A stretch of 42,092 nucleotides of DNA. It comes from Phycisphaerae bacterium. GTDB taxonomy: Bacteria > Planctomycetota > Phycisphaerae > Sedimentisphaerales > Anaerohalosphaeraceae. How positions within the stretch are numbered: position 1 is the stretch's first letter; each line of letters begins with the position of its first letter. A model generated the notes under the pieces. It was given only the letters and a program-made list of their open reading frames with translations. It made no database searches and was not told where the DNA came from. Positions 25,464 to 34,951 of this stretch are shown here, one piece after another. The position numbers were made by a program, and so were the translations under genes. Location of the stretch: positions 1 to 42,092 of the forward strand of contig JAGPMT010000026.1 of assembly GCA_018052735.1 (NCBI GenBank), given 5' to 3'.

Positions 25464-27841
25464 ACTTGCCTCGCTGTTGCAGATTTTTTGGAAGTTTTTG
25501 CCTTCGCTGCAGCGTCTATTCCGAGGATGCGGCGGGCTTCTTCTTCGCTGGCCGGCGGCCATTGGCCCTCTGCTTGCAGTTTTTTCAGCTCGTCCAGATG
25601 CTTCATGCTTACCATTGTCCGGCAGCGGGGGAAATTGCTGCATCCCAGAAAGGGACCGCGCTTGCTCTGGCGGATAAGCAGGTCGCCGTTTTTGCATTTG
25701 TAGCATTTGACGCCGGACGATTGAGCCGGCGGTTTGGGCGGCAGGGGCTGGCCTTGCTTATCCAGTTTCACGATGGTTTTGCAGGCAGGATAATCGGAAC
25801 AGCCCAAAAATGGCCCAAACCGTCCCCGCTTCTGAACCAAGGGTTTCGAACAGACCGGACACAGATGCTCACTGGGCTTTTCCTGCAGCATTTTGCCGTC
25901 TTTATCGCAGGGACAGGCAAATTTGCAGTTCGGATATGCCGAACAGCTTAAAAATCGTCCGTTTTTGCCCAGCCGGTAAACCAGCGGGGCTTTGCAGTCC
26001 GGGCAGGTATAATCGCTGGGCTGGGTTTGGGCTTTGGCGTGTTCTGTTGTAAAAGCCTTTTCGAGATTGTCCTTAAACGGCCTGTAAAACTCGTTGAGGA
26101 CATCCACCCAGTTAAGATGCTGCTCTTCAATCTTATCAAGCTGCTCTTCCATATGGCGGGTGAAGGCGATATCCATGACCCGCGGAAAACATTCTTCCAG
26201 CTTGTCGGTGACGATTTCACCCAGATCGGTTGCATAAAACTTTTTGTCGATTTGCTCGACATATTTCCGCTCCTGAATCGTGGAAATGATCTGGGCGTAA
26301 GTGCTGGGCCGGCCAATCCCTTCTTTTTCGAGGGCTTTGACCAGCGAGGCCTCTGTGTAGCGGGCAGGGGGTTTTGTAAAATGCTGCTCGGCATCTATCG
26401 AAATGATGCCCAAACGGTCGCCTTTCTCCAGAGCCGGCAGCTGCGGCTCTTCTGTGGAGGTCGGCCAGATTTTTGTAAAGCCGTCAAACACCAGCACGCG
26501 GCCGGTGGCACGGTATAAACAGGAAAATCCATCCTTTTGACCTGTCATTTCCACATGTGTGGTATCCCACTGGGCAGCAGCCATCTGACAGGCCACAAAC
26601 CGCCGCCATATCAGGTCGTATAATTTGTATTGGTCATCTGTTAAAAACGGCTTGATTTCGCTGGGAATCAGGTCGGGGTCAGTGGGGCGAATCGCTTCGT
26701 GTGCTTCTTGAGCATCTTTGCTTGAGGCGTAGAAATTCGGTTTTTCGGGAAGATACTGCTGGCCGATTTGCGAGCCGATGTATCGCCGAACAGCGCTGAT
26801 AGCTTCAGAAGACAAATGCGTGCTGTCCGTACGCATATAGGTAATCAATCCCAATGATCCCATGGAGCCGAGGTCGATGCCTTCATAGAGCTGCTGAGCA
26901 ACCAGCATGGTGCGCTTGGTCGCAAAACCCAGCCGGTTGGCGGCAGCTTGCTGGAGTGTCGAGGTAATAAACGGCGGTGACGGCCGGGACTGAATCCGCC
27001 GGGTTGTTTTATCCGTTACAGTATAGTGGGATTCCCGCAGCGCACTGACAAGTGCTTCTGCCTGCTGAGCAGTTTTGGCCTGAAATTTCTCTCCATTGAC
27101 CGTAATTAGATCGGCCTTGAATGCATTGTGCGCTGCCAGCCACTGCTGCTGTTCAGACAGGCAGCGTCCTTTTTCTTTGTCCGCTGCCGATTCCATAAAT
27201 GCTTTCCAGTCCGCGCCGAGGCTGCAGCTGCTGCTGGTGGTAAAGATTCCGGGAATCAGCCAGTATTCCTCCGGCACAAAGGCACGAATTTGCCGTTCCC
27301 GCTGGACAATCATTTTGACAGCAACAGACTGAACGCGGCCGGCACTAAGGCCGCGTGTTACCTTTTTCCACAGCAGCGGGCTGATTTGATAGCCAACGAT
27401 TCGGTCAAGTATCCGCCGGGCCTGCTGGGCCATAACACGGTCCATATCGATTTTGCCGGGATTTGCAAAGGCCTTTTGAATGTCGTTTTTGGTGATGGCA
27501 TTAAAAACCACACGAAAGGTATTCTCGTCGGACAGGCCGAGACATTCTTTCAAATGCCATGCAATGGCTTCCCCTTCACGGTCAAGGTCGGTTGCCAGAT
27601 AAACGCTGGAGCATCCTTTGGCGGCGGTTTTCAAGGCCTGAACCGTGCGTTTGCGGCCCGGCGTTATTTCATACGTCGGTTCGAAATTGTTCTCAATGTC
27701 CACATTGAGACCTTTGGCAGGAAGGTCGCGCACGTGTCCCATCGACGCTTTGACCTCGAAGCTGCTGCCTAAATATTTGTTTATCGTCTTGGCCTTCGCC
27801 GGCGATTCGACGATTACAAGGGATTTTCCGGTTTTTGCCAT
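25460..27841 (-). CDS. topA: DNA topoisomerase I
   Basis: A 793-residue type IA topoisomerase that relaxes negative supercoils. The N-terminal Toprim domain has SLVIVESPAKAKTINKYLG and YLATDLDREGEAIAWHL (the metal-binding DxDxE). The catalytic Tyr is in LITYMRTDSTHLS (about residue 330). After the core come three C-terminal zinc-ribbon units: CPDCKAPL...CSAYPNCKFAC, CPVCSKPL...CSDYPACKTI and CYKCKNGD...CSNFPRCRTM, and a Lys/Ala-rich tail. Length is normal for a TopA with zinc ribbons. A promoter lies about 75 bases upstream. It is the first gene of a two-gene unit with the GroES-like gene. Confidence 0.97.
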   Translation of the reverse strand: MAKTGKSLVIVESPAKAKTINKYLGSSFEVKASMGHVRDLPAKGLNVDIENNFEPTYEITPGRKRTVQALKTAAKGCSSVYLATDLDREGEAIAWHLKECLGLSDENTFRVVFNAITKNDIQKAFANPGKIDMDRVMAQQARRILDRIVGYQISPLLWKKVTRGLSAGRVQSVAVKMIVQRERQIRAFVPEEYWLIPGIFTTSSSCSLGADWKAFMESAADKEKGRCLSEQQQWLAAHNAFKADLITVNGEKFQAKTAQQAEALVSALRESHYTVTDKTTRRIQSRPSPPFITSTLQQAAANRLGFATKRTMLVAQQLYEGIDLGSMGSLGLITYMRTDSTHLSSEAISAVRRYIGSQIGQQYLPEKPNFYASSKDAQEAHEAIRPTDPDLIPSEIKPFLTDDQYKLYDLIWRRFVACQMAAAQWDTTHVEMTGQKDGFSCLYRATGRVLVFDGFTKIWPTSTEEPQLPALEKGDRLGIISIDAEQHFTKPPARYTEASLVKALEKEGIGRPSTYAQIISTIQERKYVEQIDKKFYATDLGEIVTDKLEECFPRVMDIAFTRHMEEQLDKIEEQHLNWVDVLNEFYRPFKDNLEKAFTTEHAKAQTQPSDYTCPDCKAPLVYRLGKNGRFLSCSAYPNCKFACPCDKDGKMLQEKPSEHLCPVCSKPLVQKRGRFGPFLGCSDYPACKTIVKLDKQGQPLPPKPPAQSSGVKCYKCKNGDLLIRQSKRGPFLGCSNFPRCRTMVSMKHLDELKKLQAEGQWPPASEEEARRILGIDAAAKAKTSKKSATARQV

Positions 27842-27914
27842 AAAATGCCTTATCGGTTAAGTAAAATAATAATATCTGCTCCGGTTTTACCGTTATCAAT
27901 CTGTGGTTAGTCGA

Positions 27915-27944
27915 TAGATAACAAATCCTTTGTCTGCCTGTCAA
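27915..27944 (-). promoter_or_regulatory. Promoter of topA
   Basis: On the minus strand TTGACA (27944-27939), 18 bases, TATCTA (27920-27915). The -35 is perfect. Transcription would start near 27908, 67 bases before the topA ATG. Confidence 0.65.
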
Positions 27945-28224
27945 GAAAATTAAAAAACCTGTCTGTTCTCTTTCTACGCCAATCAAATAAATCTGTTTTG
28001 CTGATGAAATAGATAAATTTATTCTGGAAAGTCCGGTAAATAAATATCTTAAAAAATTTTATTTGGATGATTGGTACACTTAATATCACTTAAGTCATCT
28101 TTTTATCGGACATCTCGAAAAAATACTTAAATCCGGCAGGTAAAGTTCCGACTTCCGAAGCTATAATTACCGATTGCATCGGCATTTCGAGACAAAAGAG
28201 TAAAACATTGAAAGGCCCTAAAAG

Positions 28225-30504
28225 ATGGAATTGCGACTGCACAGAAAGCTTTGGGGGGGTCTTTTCATTCTTGCCGCTTTCATAAGTTCCACTCTCGCTG
28301 CACAGGAAGCTGCCAAGCCGGAGAATTTATTCGAACTGTCGCTGGAGGAGCTGATGAATGTGGAAATCACTTCAATGGCTTCACTGACCTCCGCGACACG
28401 GCGACTGCAACCGTCTGCTATCACAACCATAACCGAGGCGGACATTCAGGCCTCGGGTGCCCGCTCGCTTTATGAACTGCTGGATATTTATGTGCCGAAC
28501 CTGCAGTGGATTCGAAACTGGTGGGAACCGGATAATATCGGTTTGCGCGGCATTATCAGCGACCGCGACGATAAGTACCTGCTGACGGTCAACGGCAAAG
28601 TAATGAACGACCGCACGCATTACGGCGCCATCAGCGAGCGCGATCTGGTGCTGCTGCGGGATATCCATCACATTGACGTGGTGCGCGGGCCGGGATCGGC
28701 GTTGTATGGACCGGGTGCGGTATCCATGGTGATCAATATTGTCACGCATAACTATAAGACATTCCAGGGAACAGAAATCACGACACGGGCAGGTGTGGTT
28801 GAAGAATTCGAATCGGTGGAAATTCGACACGGACGCGAGTTTTCGGATAATGACGGCGGTATTTTTGGATACGCCGGCATCGGCAATTATGTGGGCGCCA
28901 GCAAGTATGATGCGCCGGTCCACTACGGATTTGATTTTCCGAGCGTGTCATGGTTTGACTGGACCGGCCAAACCGGCGCGGACTACTATCCCGGCGACGG
29001 CACAGCCGCAGGTGACGCGATGACCAGTATCAACATGCCCCGGGACCAGGCGGCGGCCCGTGGTCTTCCGCCGGTCAAGTTGTTCGGGCAGATCAATCGA
29101 GGTGACTGGACCTATTGGGCACGGTACACGCGCGGCGGGCAGGCGTTTCCATGGGAGGGCTCGACCCTGGCACGAGTTCCCTACGGCTGGACGGACTGGC
29201 TGCGCGGCGGCATCGTGGATTGGGTTGAGTATGAGCCCGGCCAGTGGGGTCCTGCCTGGGACACGTATCCCCTGGCGCAGAATTTTTATCAATATCAGCA
29301 ATTAACAGGTTACGCGGGGTATGACACCAGCTTATCGGAGAAAACCGATTTAAGTTTGGGCTTCGGCTATGATATGTTCGATTATAATCGGTTTGTCATC
29401 AACAGTATCGCCGACTCGTATCGTGAAGACGAGTACTATGCGCGGGTATTGCTCCGGCATCGGTTTAATGAACGCCATCAGGCCGCGTTCGGTGCGGAAG
29501 TCTCACATCACGAACTGGGGCTGGATCCGCACGGCTGGCCGGATATAGGATTCAAAAGCAGCAACGATATGCTCAGCGGCGACAATGCAAGCCGGTGGTC
29601 CACCAACCTGTACTCGCTTTTTGGCGAATACCAGTGGAACATTACCGACCAATGGACGACGTTTCTCGGCGCCCGCGTCGATGACCATACTTACAGCGGC
29701 AAGATGTTTTCCCCGCGCGCCGCGCTGGTCCATACGCCCAACGAAAAGGACACCTATAAACTCATGTGGGCACGATCCGTTCGGGCTAATTTCGAGGAAG
29801 AAATGCGGGCCGGAGCGCTGAACGGTCTGGGCGACGGCGACCCGGAAAAACTCGACAGCGTCGAATTGCGTTATGAGCGTACGCACACGAAGAATATTGA
29901 TCTGGCCGCTTCGTTCTTCTGGCACTACAACCTCGAACTGATCTCCTGGTCCGGATCCACCGGTGCGCCAGTTCCCATCGGAACGCAAAAGAACTATGGT
30001 ATCGAGCTGGAGGCGTATTATCATACCGACAAAACGCGGTTCGGCATTTCACACGGCTTTACCAAGCTCTATGAATTTGATCTGGCAGAGGGGCAATCAA
30101 CCACCCTCACGTCTGAAGCGTACGGCGCCGGAGAGGACTCGGCCCTGTGGTCCAAACATGTTACCAAATTAACGGCGTGTCACAAGCTGACAGACCAGTT
30201 AACCGTCGACGGTTCGCTGCGCACCTATTGGGGATTCAGCGGGATAAAGGACCTGGAACGATACCGCCTAAGCCAGAACCCGAACCATCCGATCGATCCG
30301 GACTGGGAGCGCGGCTACCGAGGCAATTACTACCTCAATTTGGGTCTTCAGTATCAGCCGGATAAAAACCTGACCTTCCGTGTGGACGGCATGAATCTGC
30401 TGGGTATTTTTGACAAGGATTTGAATAAACGCAACTACGGTTCCTCGGGCGCCTTCCGTTCGCACGCCCCGGCAGTGGCGGTCACGATGACATATACGTT
30501 TTAG
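28225..30504 (+). CDS. TonB-dependent outer-membrane receptor
   Basis: A 759-residue TonB-dependent receptor that would import a scarce nutrient across the outer membrane. After a signal peptide (about 1-25) comes LSLEELMNVEITSMASLTSA, a known N-terminal signature of a receptor subfamily, then the plug domain (about 55-175) with the VVRGPGSALYGPGAVSMVIN motif, and a 22-strand barrel ending in VAVTMTYTF with a terminal Phe. The substrate is not evident, and no TonB, ExbB or ABC genes are near. The gene is visibly richer in G+C (frequent CGC, GCG, GAC) than its neighbours, which hints at transfer. AAAGG lies 9 bases upstream. Its stop overlaps that of the converging rdgB. Confidence 0.93.
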   Translation: MELRLHRKLWGGLFILAAFISSTLAAQEAAKPENLFELSLEELMNVEITSMASLTSATRRLQPSAITTITEADIQASGARSLYELLDIYVPNLQWIRNWWEPDNIGLRGIISDRDDKYLLTVNGKVMNDRTHYGAISERDLVLLRDIHHIDVVRGPGSALYGPGAVSMVINIVTHNYKTFQGTEITTRAGVVEEFESVEIRHGREFSDNDGGIFGYAGIGNYVGASKYDAPVHYGFDFPSVSWFDWTGQTGADYYPGDGTAAGDAMTSINMPRDQAAARGLPPVKLFGQINRGDWTYWARYTRGGQAFPWEGSTLARVPYGWTDWLRGGIVDWVEYEPGQWGPAWDTYPLAQNFYQYQQLTGYAGYDTSLSEKTDLSLGFGYDMFDYNRFVINSIADSYREDEYYARVLLRHRFNERHQAAFGAEVSHHELGLDPHGWPDIGFKSSNDMLSGDNASRWSTNLYSLFGEYQWNITDQWTTFLGARVDDHTYSGKMFSPRAALVHTPNEKDTYKLMWARSVRANFEEEMRAGALNGLGDGDPEKLDSVELRYERTHTKNIDLAASFFWHYNLELISWSGSTGAPVPIGTQKNYGIELEAYYHTDKTRFGISHGFTKLYEFDLAEGQSTTLTSEAYGAGEDSALWSKHVTKLTACHKLTDQLTVDGSLRTYWGFSGIKDLERYRLSQNPNHPIDPDWERGYRGNYYLNLGLQYQPDKNLTFRVDGMNLLGIFDKDLNKRNYGSSGAFRSHAPAVAVTMTYTF

Positions 30505-31139
30505 CGGCCGGCTTGACGCTGTGCCAAAAGCTGCTCCAGAAGCGGTTTCATCTGCCGGATGGCATGGCCGCGGTGGGAGACTTGGTTTTTGCTGCTGTTG
30601 TCAAGCTGTGCGGCGGTTTTGCCCAGCGACGGAATATAAAAAATCGGGTCATAGCCGAATCCGTTTTGCCCCCGGGGCTGGTTAATAATGACGCCTTCGA
30701 CGGCGCCCGTTGCCTCCAGCAGGATTTGCTTGTCGTCGACCAGCGCCAAGTGGCAGAAGAACCGGGCGGTACGCTGCGAATCCGGTATATCTTTTAACAG
30801 GCGCAGGACTTTTTGGTAATTGGCCTTATCCAGCGTTTTGCGGTCGGCAGCGGGGCATTCATCGGCGGCAAAGCGGGCACTGAGAACACCGGGCTGACCG
30901 TGGAGGGCATCGATGCACAAGCCGGAATCATCTGCCAAAGTCCACAGGCCTGTCGCTTGGGCATAGCCGAGGGCTTTTTTGCGGGCGTTGTCGGCAAAGG
31001 TCGCCCCGTCCTCGACGATTTCGGGCAGACCGGGAAAATCCCGCAGCGAGACCCATTCAATCCTGCCTGCAATATCTCCCAGCAGCATCGACAATTCCTC
31101 CAGCTTGCCGGGATTGGTTGTCGCAACAAGAATTTTCAT
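30501..31139 (-). CDS. rdgB: Non-canonical purine NTP pyrophosphatase (RdgB/HAM1)
   Basis: A 212-residue HAM1/RdgB family enzyme that hydrolyses ITP, dITP and XTP to monophosphates and so keeps deaminated purines out of nucleic acids. The start MKILVATTNPGKLEEL (substrate-binding T/S-x-N-x-x-K), ADDSGLCIDALHGQPGVLSA with the catalytic Asp, and NGFGYDPIFYIPSLGKTAAQL are all conserved. I take the ATG at 31139 over an in-frame TTG three bases upstream, because family proteins start here. It lies 10 bases after argF on the same strand and is probably in the arg operon. Confidence 0.95.
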   Translation of the reverse strand: MKILVATTNPGKLEELSMLLGDIAGRIEWVSLRDFPGLPEIVEDGATFADNARKKALGYAQATGLWTLADDSGLCIDALHGQPGVLSARFAADECPAADRKTLDKANYQKVLRLLKDIPDSQRTARFFCHLALVDDKQILLEATGAVEGVIINQPRGQNGFGYDPIFYIPSLGKTAAQLDNSSKNQVSHRGHAIRQMKPLLEQLLAQRQAGR

Positions 31140-31149
31140 CAAACTTGCC

Positions 31150-32061
31150 TTATTCCATCAGGTATTTCAGGAGGGCACGCTGGAAGTGGAGGCGGTTTTC
31201 GGCCTGATCAAAGACGATTGACTGTTCCGACTCCATTACCTCATCGGTAATCTCATTGCCGCGGTAAGCCGGCAGGCAGTGCATAACCTTGACCTTTTTG
31301 GCGGCCTTCGACAGCAGTGTCCTATCCACCGCATAGCCCTGAAAATCCCGTATCCGCTGGGCCTTTTCCTCTTCCTGCCCCATGCTGATCCACGTGTCCG
31401 TATAGACTATATCGGCATCGCGGACTGCTTCTTCAGGACAGCGTATCTGAACGGCACAGCCGGCAGTCACGGCGTTGGCTGCCTCCAATGTCTGTTTGTC
31501 CAGCTCATAGCCTGCCGGCGATGCACACACAAAGGCCATCCCCAGTTTGGCACAGGCAAATGCCAGCGACCGGGCGACATTGTTGCCGTCGCCGATATAC
31601 GCCAGCTTCAGCCCCGCCAGCTTGCCGCAATGCTCCTGAATGGTCAGCATGTCCGCCATCGCCTGACAGGGATGTGACCAGTCGCTCAATGCATTGATGA
31701 CCGGCACCGTCGCCCACCGGTCCAGCTCCAGCAGCGTCTCATGGGCAAAGGTCCTTGCCATAATGCCGTCCACATACCGCGAAAACACGCGGGCCATATC
31801 TTTGGCCGGTTCGCGCTTGCCGATGATGCCGATGTCCTCGGGCTTGAGATAAATGGCTATGCCGCCCAAATCGCTCATCGCCACCTGAAAGCTGATGCGC
31901 GTCCGCAGGCTGGTTTTTTCAAACAGCATCGCCAGCACCTTGCCGGACAGACACAGATCGCGCCCGCCGCTTTTGTACAGACGCTTGAGTTCGCTGCTGA
32001 GCGTCAGCAGTGCTTCCAGTTCGTCCCGCGAACAATCGGCAATGGATAAAAAGCTTTTCAT
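31150..32061 (-). CDS. argF: Ornithine carbamoyltransferase
   Basis: A 303-residue enzyme that makes citrulline from ornithine and carbamoyl phosphate, in arginine biosynthesis. The carbamoyl-phosphate site KTSLRTRISFQVAMSDLGG, the HPCQAMADMLTIQEH motif, the YIGDGNNVARSL segment, and the ornithine-site MHCLPAYRGNEITDEVM are intact. The motif KTSLRTR differs slightly from the common 'STRTR'; the Ser, Arg, Thr and Arg needed are present. The ATG overlaps the argD stop in ATGA, showing translational coupling. Confidence 0.95.
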   Translation of the reverse strand: MKSFLSIADCSRDELEALLTLSSELKRLYKSGGRDLCLSGKVLAMLFEKTSLRTRISFQVAMSDLGGIAIYLKPEDIGIIGKREPAKDMARVFSRYVDGIMARTFAHETLLELDRWATVPVINALSDWSHPCQAMADMLTIQEHCGKLAGLKLAYIGDGNNVARSLAFACAKLGMAFVCASPAGYELDKQTLEAANAVTAGCAVQIRCPEEAVRDADIVYTDTWISMGQEEEKAQRIRDFQGYAVDRTLLSKAAKKVKVMHCLPAYRGNEITDEVMESEQSIVFDQAENRLHFQRALLKYLME

Positions 32062-33245
32062 GCTTGCTGTCCCTCTGCTAAAACCTCATCCAGTATGGTT
32101 ATTGCCTTGTCGATCTCCGGCTGCGTAATCGTCATGGACGGCATCAGCCGCAGAACAGTCTCCTGCGTGCAGTTGATCCGCAGGCCCTTTTCCAGACACC
32201 GGCTGACAATTTTGGCTCCGGGCATGGTCAGCTGAACGCCAATCATCAGACCCTTGCCCCGGATATGGTCGATAATCGGGTATTTTTCCCTTAACTGTTC
32301 CAGCCGGCTCCGCAGATAATCGCCCATCGTGTGGGCATTGTCCAGCAGATGTTCTTGCTCGATGGCTTCAATGACCGCAATGCCGGCGGCGCAGGCCAGC
32401 GGATTGCCGCCGAAGGTGGAGGCGTGGGTGCCGGGAACCAGCGAGGCGGCGATTTGCGGCTTTGCCATCATCGCCCCGATGGCAGCCCCGCCGCCCAAGG
32501 CCTTGGCCATCGTGATAATATCCGGCGTGACCTCATAATGCTGGTAGGCAAACCACCGTCCGGTGCGTCCAAGACCTGTCTGTACTTCATCCAGAATCAT
32601 CAAGGCGCCGTGTGCATCGCACAGCTCCCGAATCGTCTGCATATATTCGGGCGTTGCCTCATGGATGCCGCCTTCCCCCTGAATCGGCTCAATCATCACT
32701 GCGGCCACTTCCTCATTGAACGCCTGATGCAGGGCATCGATGTCGTTATAGGGCACATACACAAATCCGGGCGGCAGCGGCAGGAATCCCTCGTGGTATT
32801 TGGGCTGTCCGGTAGCGGTCACAGTCGCCAGTGTTCGTCCATGAAAACTCTTTTCGGCGGTGATGAATTTGTATTTTTCCCGAGGCGTATGCCGCCGGGC
32901 CAGCTTAATGGCTGCTTCGTTGGCCTCAGCACCGCTGTTGCAGAAAAAGCATTTGCCGCCGAAGCCCCGCTCGGACAGCAGTCTGGCCAGCTGGCCCTGC
33001 TGGAGCGTATAAAAGGTGTTGTCCATATGCAGCAGTTCCCCCGCCTGCCGGCGAATGGCCTCTACGACTTTGGGATGGCAGTGGCCGATGCCGCTGACAG
33101 CCCAGCCGGGGAAAAAGTCCAGAATTTCATTGCCCTCAAGGTCCCAGAGTTTGTTGCCCTGTCCCTTGACAATAACCCGCGGCAGGCGGCCATAATTGCC
33201 GATTACATAACGACTGTACATTTCGATTATATCTTGAGTCTTCAT
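32058..33245 (-). CDS. argD: Acetylornithine aminotransferase
   Basis: A 395-residue class III PLP aminotransferase of arginine biosynthesis. Motifs: LWDLEGNEILDFFPGWAVSG near the start, FFCNSGAEANEAAIKLARRH, FHGRTLATVTATGQPKYHEG, ALMILDEVQTGLGRTGRWFA, and ITMAKALGGGAAIGAM with the Schiff-base Lys at about residue 240. It lies between argB (24 bases upstream) and argF (4-base overlap). Position beside argB and argF supports ArgD rather than a GABA or ornithine aminotransferase. Confidence 0.95.
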   Translation of the reverse strand: MKTQDIIEMYSRYVIGNYGRLPRVIVKGQGNKLWDLEGNEILDFFPGWAVSGIGHCHPKVVEAIRRQAGELLHMDNTFYTLQQGQLARLLSERGFGGKCFFCNSGAEANEAAIKLARRHTPREKYKFITAEKSFHGRTLATVTATGQPKYHEGFLPLPPGFVYVPYNDIDALHQAFNEEVAAVMIEPIQGEGGIHEATPEYMQTIRELCDAHGALMILDEVQTGLGRTGRWFAYQHYEVTPDIITMAKALGGGAAIGAMMAKPQIAASLVPGTHASTFGGNPLACAAGIAVIEAIEQEHLLDNAHTMGDYLRSRLEQLREKYPIIDHIRGKGLMIGVQLTMPGAKIVSRCLEKGLRINCTQETVLRLMPSMTITQPEIDKAITILDEVLAEGQQA

Positions 33246-33269
33246 TGCAGGTGTCCTTATTGTGACGGC

Positions 33270-34145
33270 CTATTTGACAATTTGTGTTCCGATGCCTTTA
33301 TCGGTATAAATTTCCAGCAGCAGCGAATGCGGGATGCGCCCGTCGATAATATGGGCCTTGCCGACGCCTCCGTCCAGCGCTGTCAGGCAGGCCTCTACTT
33401 TGGGAATCATTCCCGACGAGATAACGTTGTCCGCTATCATGCCGGCAATTTCCTTTTCACTGATGCTTGAAATACAGCTGCCCGGATCGCTGACATCCCG
33501 GCGGATGCCGTGGGTGTCGCTGAGAACAACGAGCTTTTCGGCTTTTACCGCAGCTGCTATGTGGCCGGCTACACTGTCAGCGTTGACATTGAGCTTGCCG
33601 CCGGTTTTGGCGCGGGCGACGGGGGCAATCACCGGAATCACTCCGCTGCCGCACAGTGTAATCAGCAGTTCGGCATTGACCTCCGAAACCTTGCCCACAA
33701 AGCCCAGATCAATTTTCCGACCGTCGCCGTTTTCCAAACGCAGCGGCTCAGCAAATACAACGCAGCTGCTCAATGAATGCAGCCCCATGGCCTTGATGCC
33801 CATTTCCTGCAGCGTCTGGCAGATGGGCTGATTGACGGTTTTGATTAAGGTATGCTCGGCGATGGTCAATGTGCGTTCGTCAGTATACCGCCGCCCGTGA
33901 ACCCATACCGGTTCCAGTCCCGCCTCATTCATCGCTGCGGTAATGGCTTTGCCGCCCCCGTGCACCAGAATTGGACGCATCCCGACGATCGACATAAACA
34001 CAATGTCGGTCAGAAGATTTTTCTGAAGTTCACAGTCGTCCAGAATGCTGCCGCCCAGTTTTACGACTACGATTTTGTCCCTGAACCGGCGGATGTATTC
34101 CATCGCTTCTATTAAAGCACCGGCCTTTTCAATCGCCTGTTCCAT
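33270..34145 (-). CDS. argB: Acetylglutamate kinase
   Basis: A 291-residue amino-acid kinase that phosphorylates N-acetylglutamate, the second step to arginine. VVVKLGGSILDD and PILVHGGGKAITAAMNEAGL are the family nucleotide and substrate loops; KLNVNADSVAGHIAAAVKAEKLVVLSDTHGI covers the conserved Asn-Asp-rich site in two pieces. ATG 34145 is preceded by GAGG at 7 bases, which decides it over the in-frame TTG at 34148. It follows the tRNA-Thr gene by 45 bases. argC, argJ, argG and argH are not in this window. Confidence 0.95.
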   Translation of the reverse strand: MEQAIEKAGALIEAMEYIRRFRDKIVVVKLGGSILDDCELQKNLLTDIVFMSIVGMRPILVHGGGKAITAAMNEAGLEPVWVHGRRYTDERTLTIAEHTLIKTVNQPICQTLQEMGIKAMGLHSLSSCVVFAEPLRLENGDGRKIDLGFVGKVSEVNAELLITLCGSGVIPVIAPVARAKTGGKLNVNADSVAGHIAAAVKAEKLVVLSDTHGIRRDVSDPGSCISSISEKEIAGMIADNVISSGMIPKVEACLTALDGGVGKAHIIDGRIPHSLLLEIYTDKGIGTQIVK

Positions 34146-34190
34146 CAAATATCCTCAACTGTCAAGGTTTTATCCCAAAAATACAAAAAA

Positions 34191-34261
34191 GCCAACGAAG
34201 GGATTTGAACCCTTAACCGCCGGTTTACAAAACCGGTGCTCTACCGTTGAGCTACGTTGGC
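34191..34261 (-). tRNA. tRNA-Thr (anticodon UGU)
   Basis: On the minus strand the acceptor arm GCCAACG pairs with CGTTGGC, D stem GCTC/GAGC, anticodon stem CCGGT/ACCGG with loop TTTGTAA (anticodon TGT), and T stem AAGGG/CCCTT with loop TTCAAAT. The length is 71 bases. No CCA is encoded; six Ts follow directly and may serve as terminator. Confidence 0.95.
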
Positions 34262-34283
34262 GTAACTGCTTACTTAGAAAATG

Positions 34284-34289
34284 ATTATA
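34284..34289 (-). promoter_or_regulatory. -10 box of the tRNA-Thr gene
   Basis: TATAAT on the minus strand, which would start transcription about 16 bases before the mature tRNA. No good -35 is present at 17-18 bases. Confidence 0.45.
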
Positions 34290-34899
34290 CAGCGATGGGA
34301 AGGTGTTCTTCCAGCATCTTCTGCAATTATAATAACACTAACTCTCCTGCTGTCCGGCTGGCAAGCTGCCATGCCAGAAAGCGGCTGTCAAACCATAACA
34401 GGTCAATAATTTTTCGATGACTTTACAAAAAATAACGAACTTTTGCAAGAAAATTATAGACTCCTCAATTGTTACAGACACTCAAACACTGCAGCCTGCC
34501 CTGCAAGGCAGCTGAAATGTTTTTATCTGCACATTGCAAACGGCAAAGCGGATGCTGAATATCCAGAGCAAGCCCAGCGGCATCGGCGACAAATGTTGCT
34601 GCCGGAGGAGATGGGAGCTCTGGAAGGCAGTGAGAGCATACGCCAGATAGAGTATGAAAGAGTAATCAACAATTATCAACAGCTCTGGATTTTTACACTA
34701 AAATCAGTGTTGTCGTCGACAATACTGGATAACACTCTAATTGTCCGGTGTTGTCGATGGTATTTGACGGCCTCAACAGGCACACCGCCGCCTTTGGAAC
34801 AGTATACCGGATGCCGTTATGCAGGAATTGCCGGCCGGATAGGCAGTGCGGATTGCCGCTGCCGGACGATGTTTACGGGGTATGAGGGTGTAGATCATC
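34290..34899. other. Intergenic region without a supportable gene
   Basis: About 600 bases. One plus-strand frame (34443-34982) stays open but begins with TTG, has no ribosome site, is rich in Cys and Arg and resembles no family, so I do not call it. A small hairpin CTGGCA...TGCCAG lies at 34358-34377, and GTGTTGTCG occurs twice near 34708 and 34748. It may be decayed sequence. Confidence 0.5.
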
Positions 34900-34951
34900 A
34901 ATTTCAGAAATTCTGGATTGTCATCAAAATAAATCCAGAATTGCTGAATTT
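34900..34951. repeat. Large imperfect palindrome at the end of a PEP-CTERM gene
   Basis: Two 20-base arms (34900-34919 and 34932-34951) match at 18 of 20 positions as inverted repeats, around a 12-base loop; the inner 11 bases (AATTCTGGATT/AATCCAGAATT) are perfect. There is no T tract on the minus side, so it is not a standard terminator. The stop codon of the extended PEP-CTERM frame falls at its edge. Confidence 0.65.
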
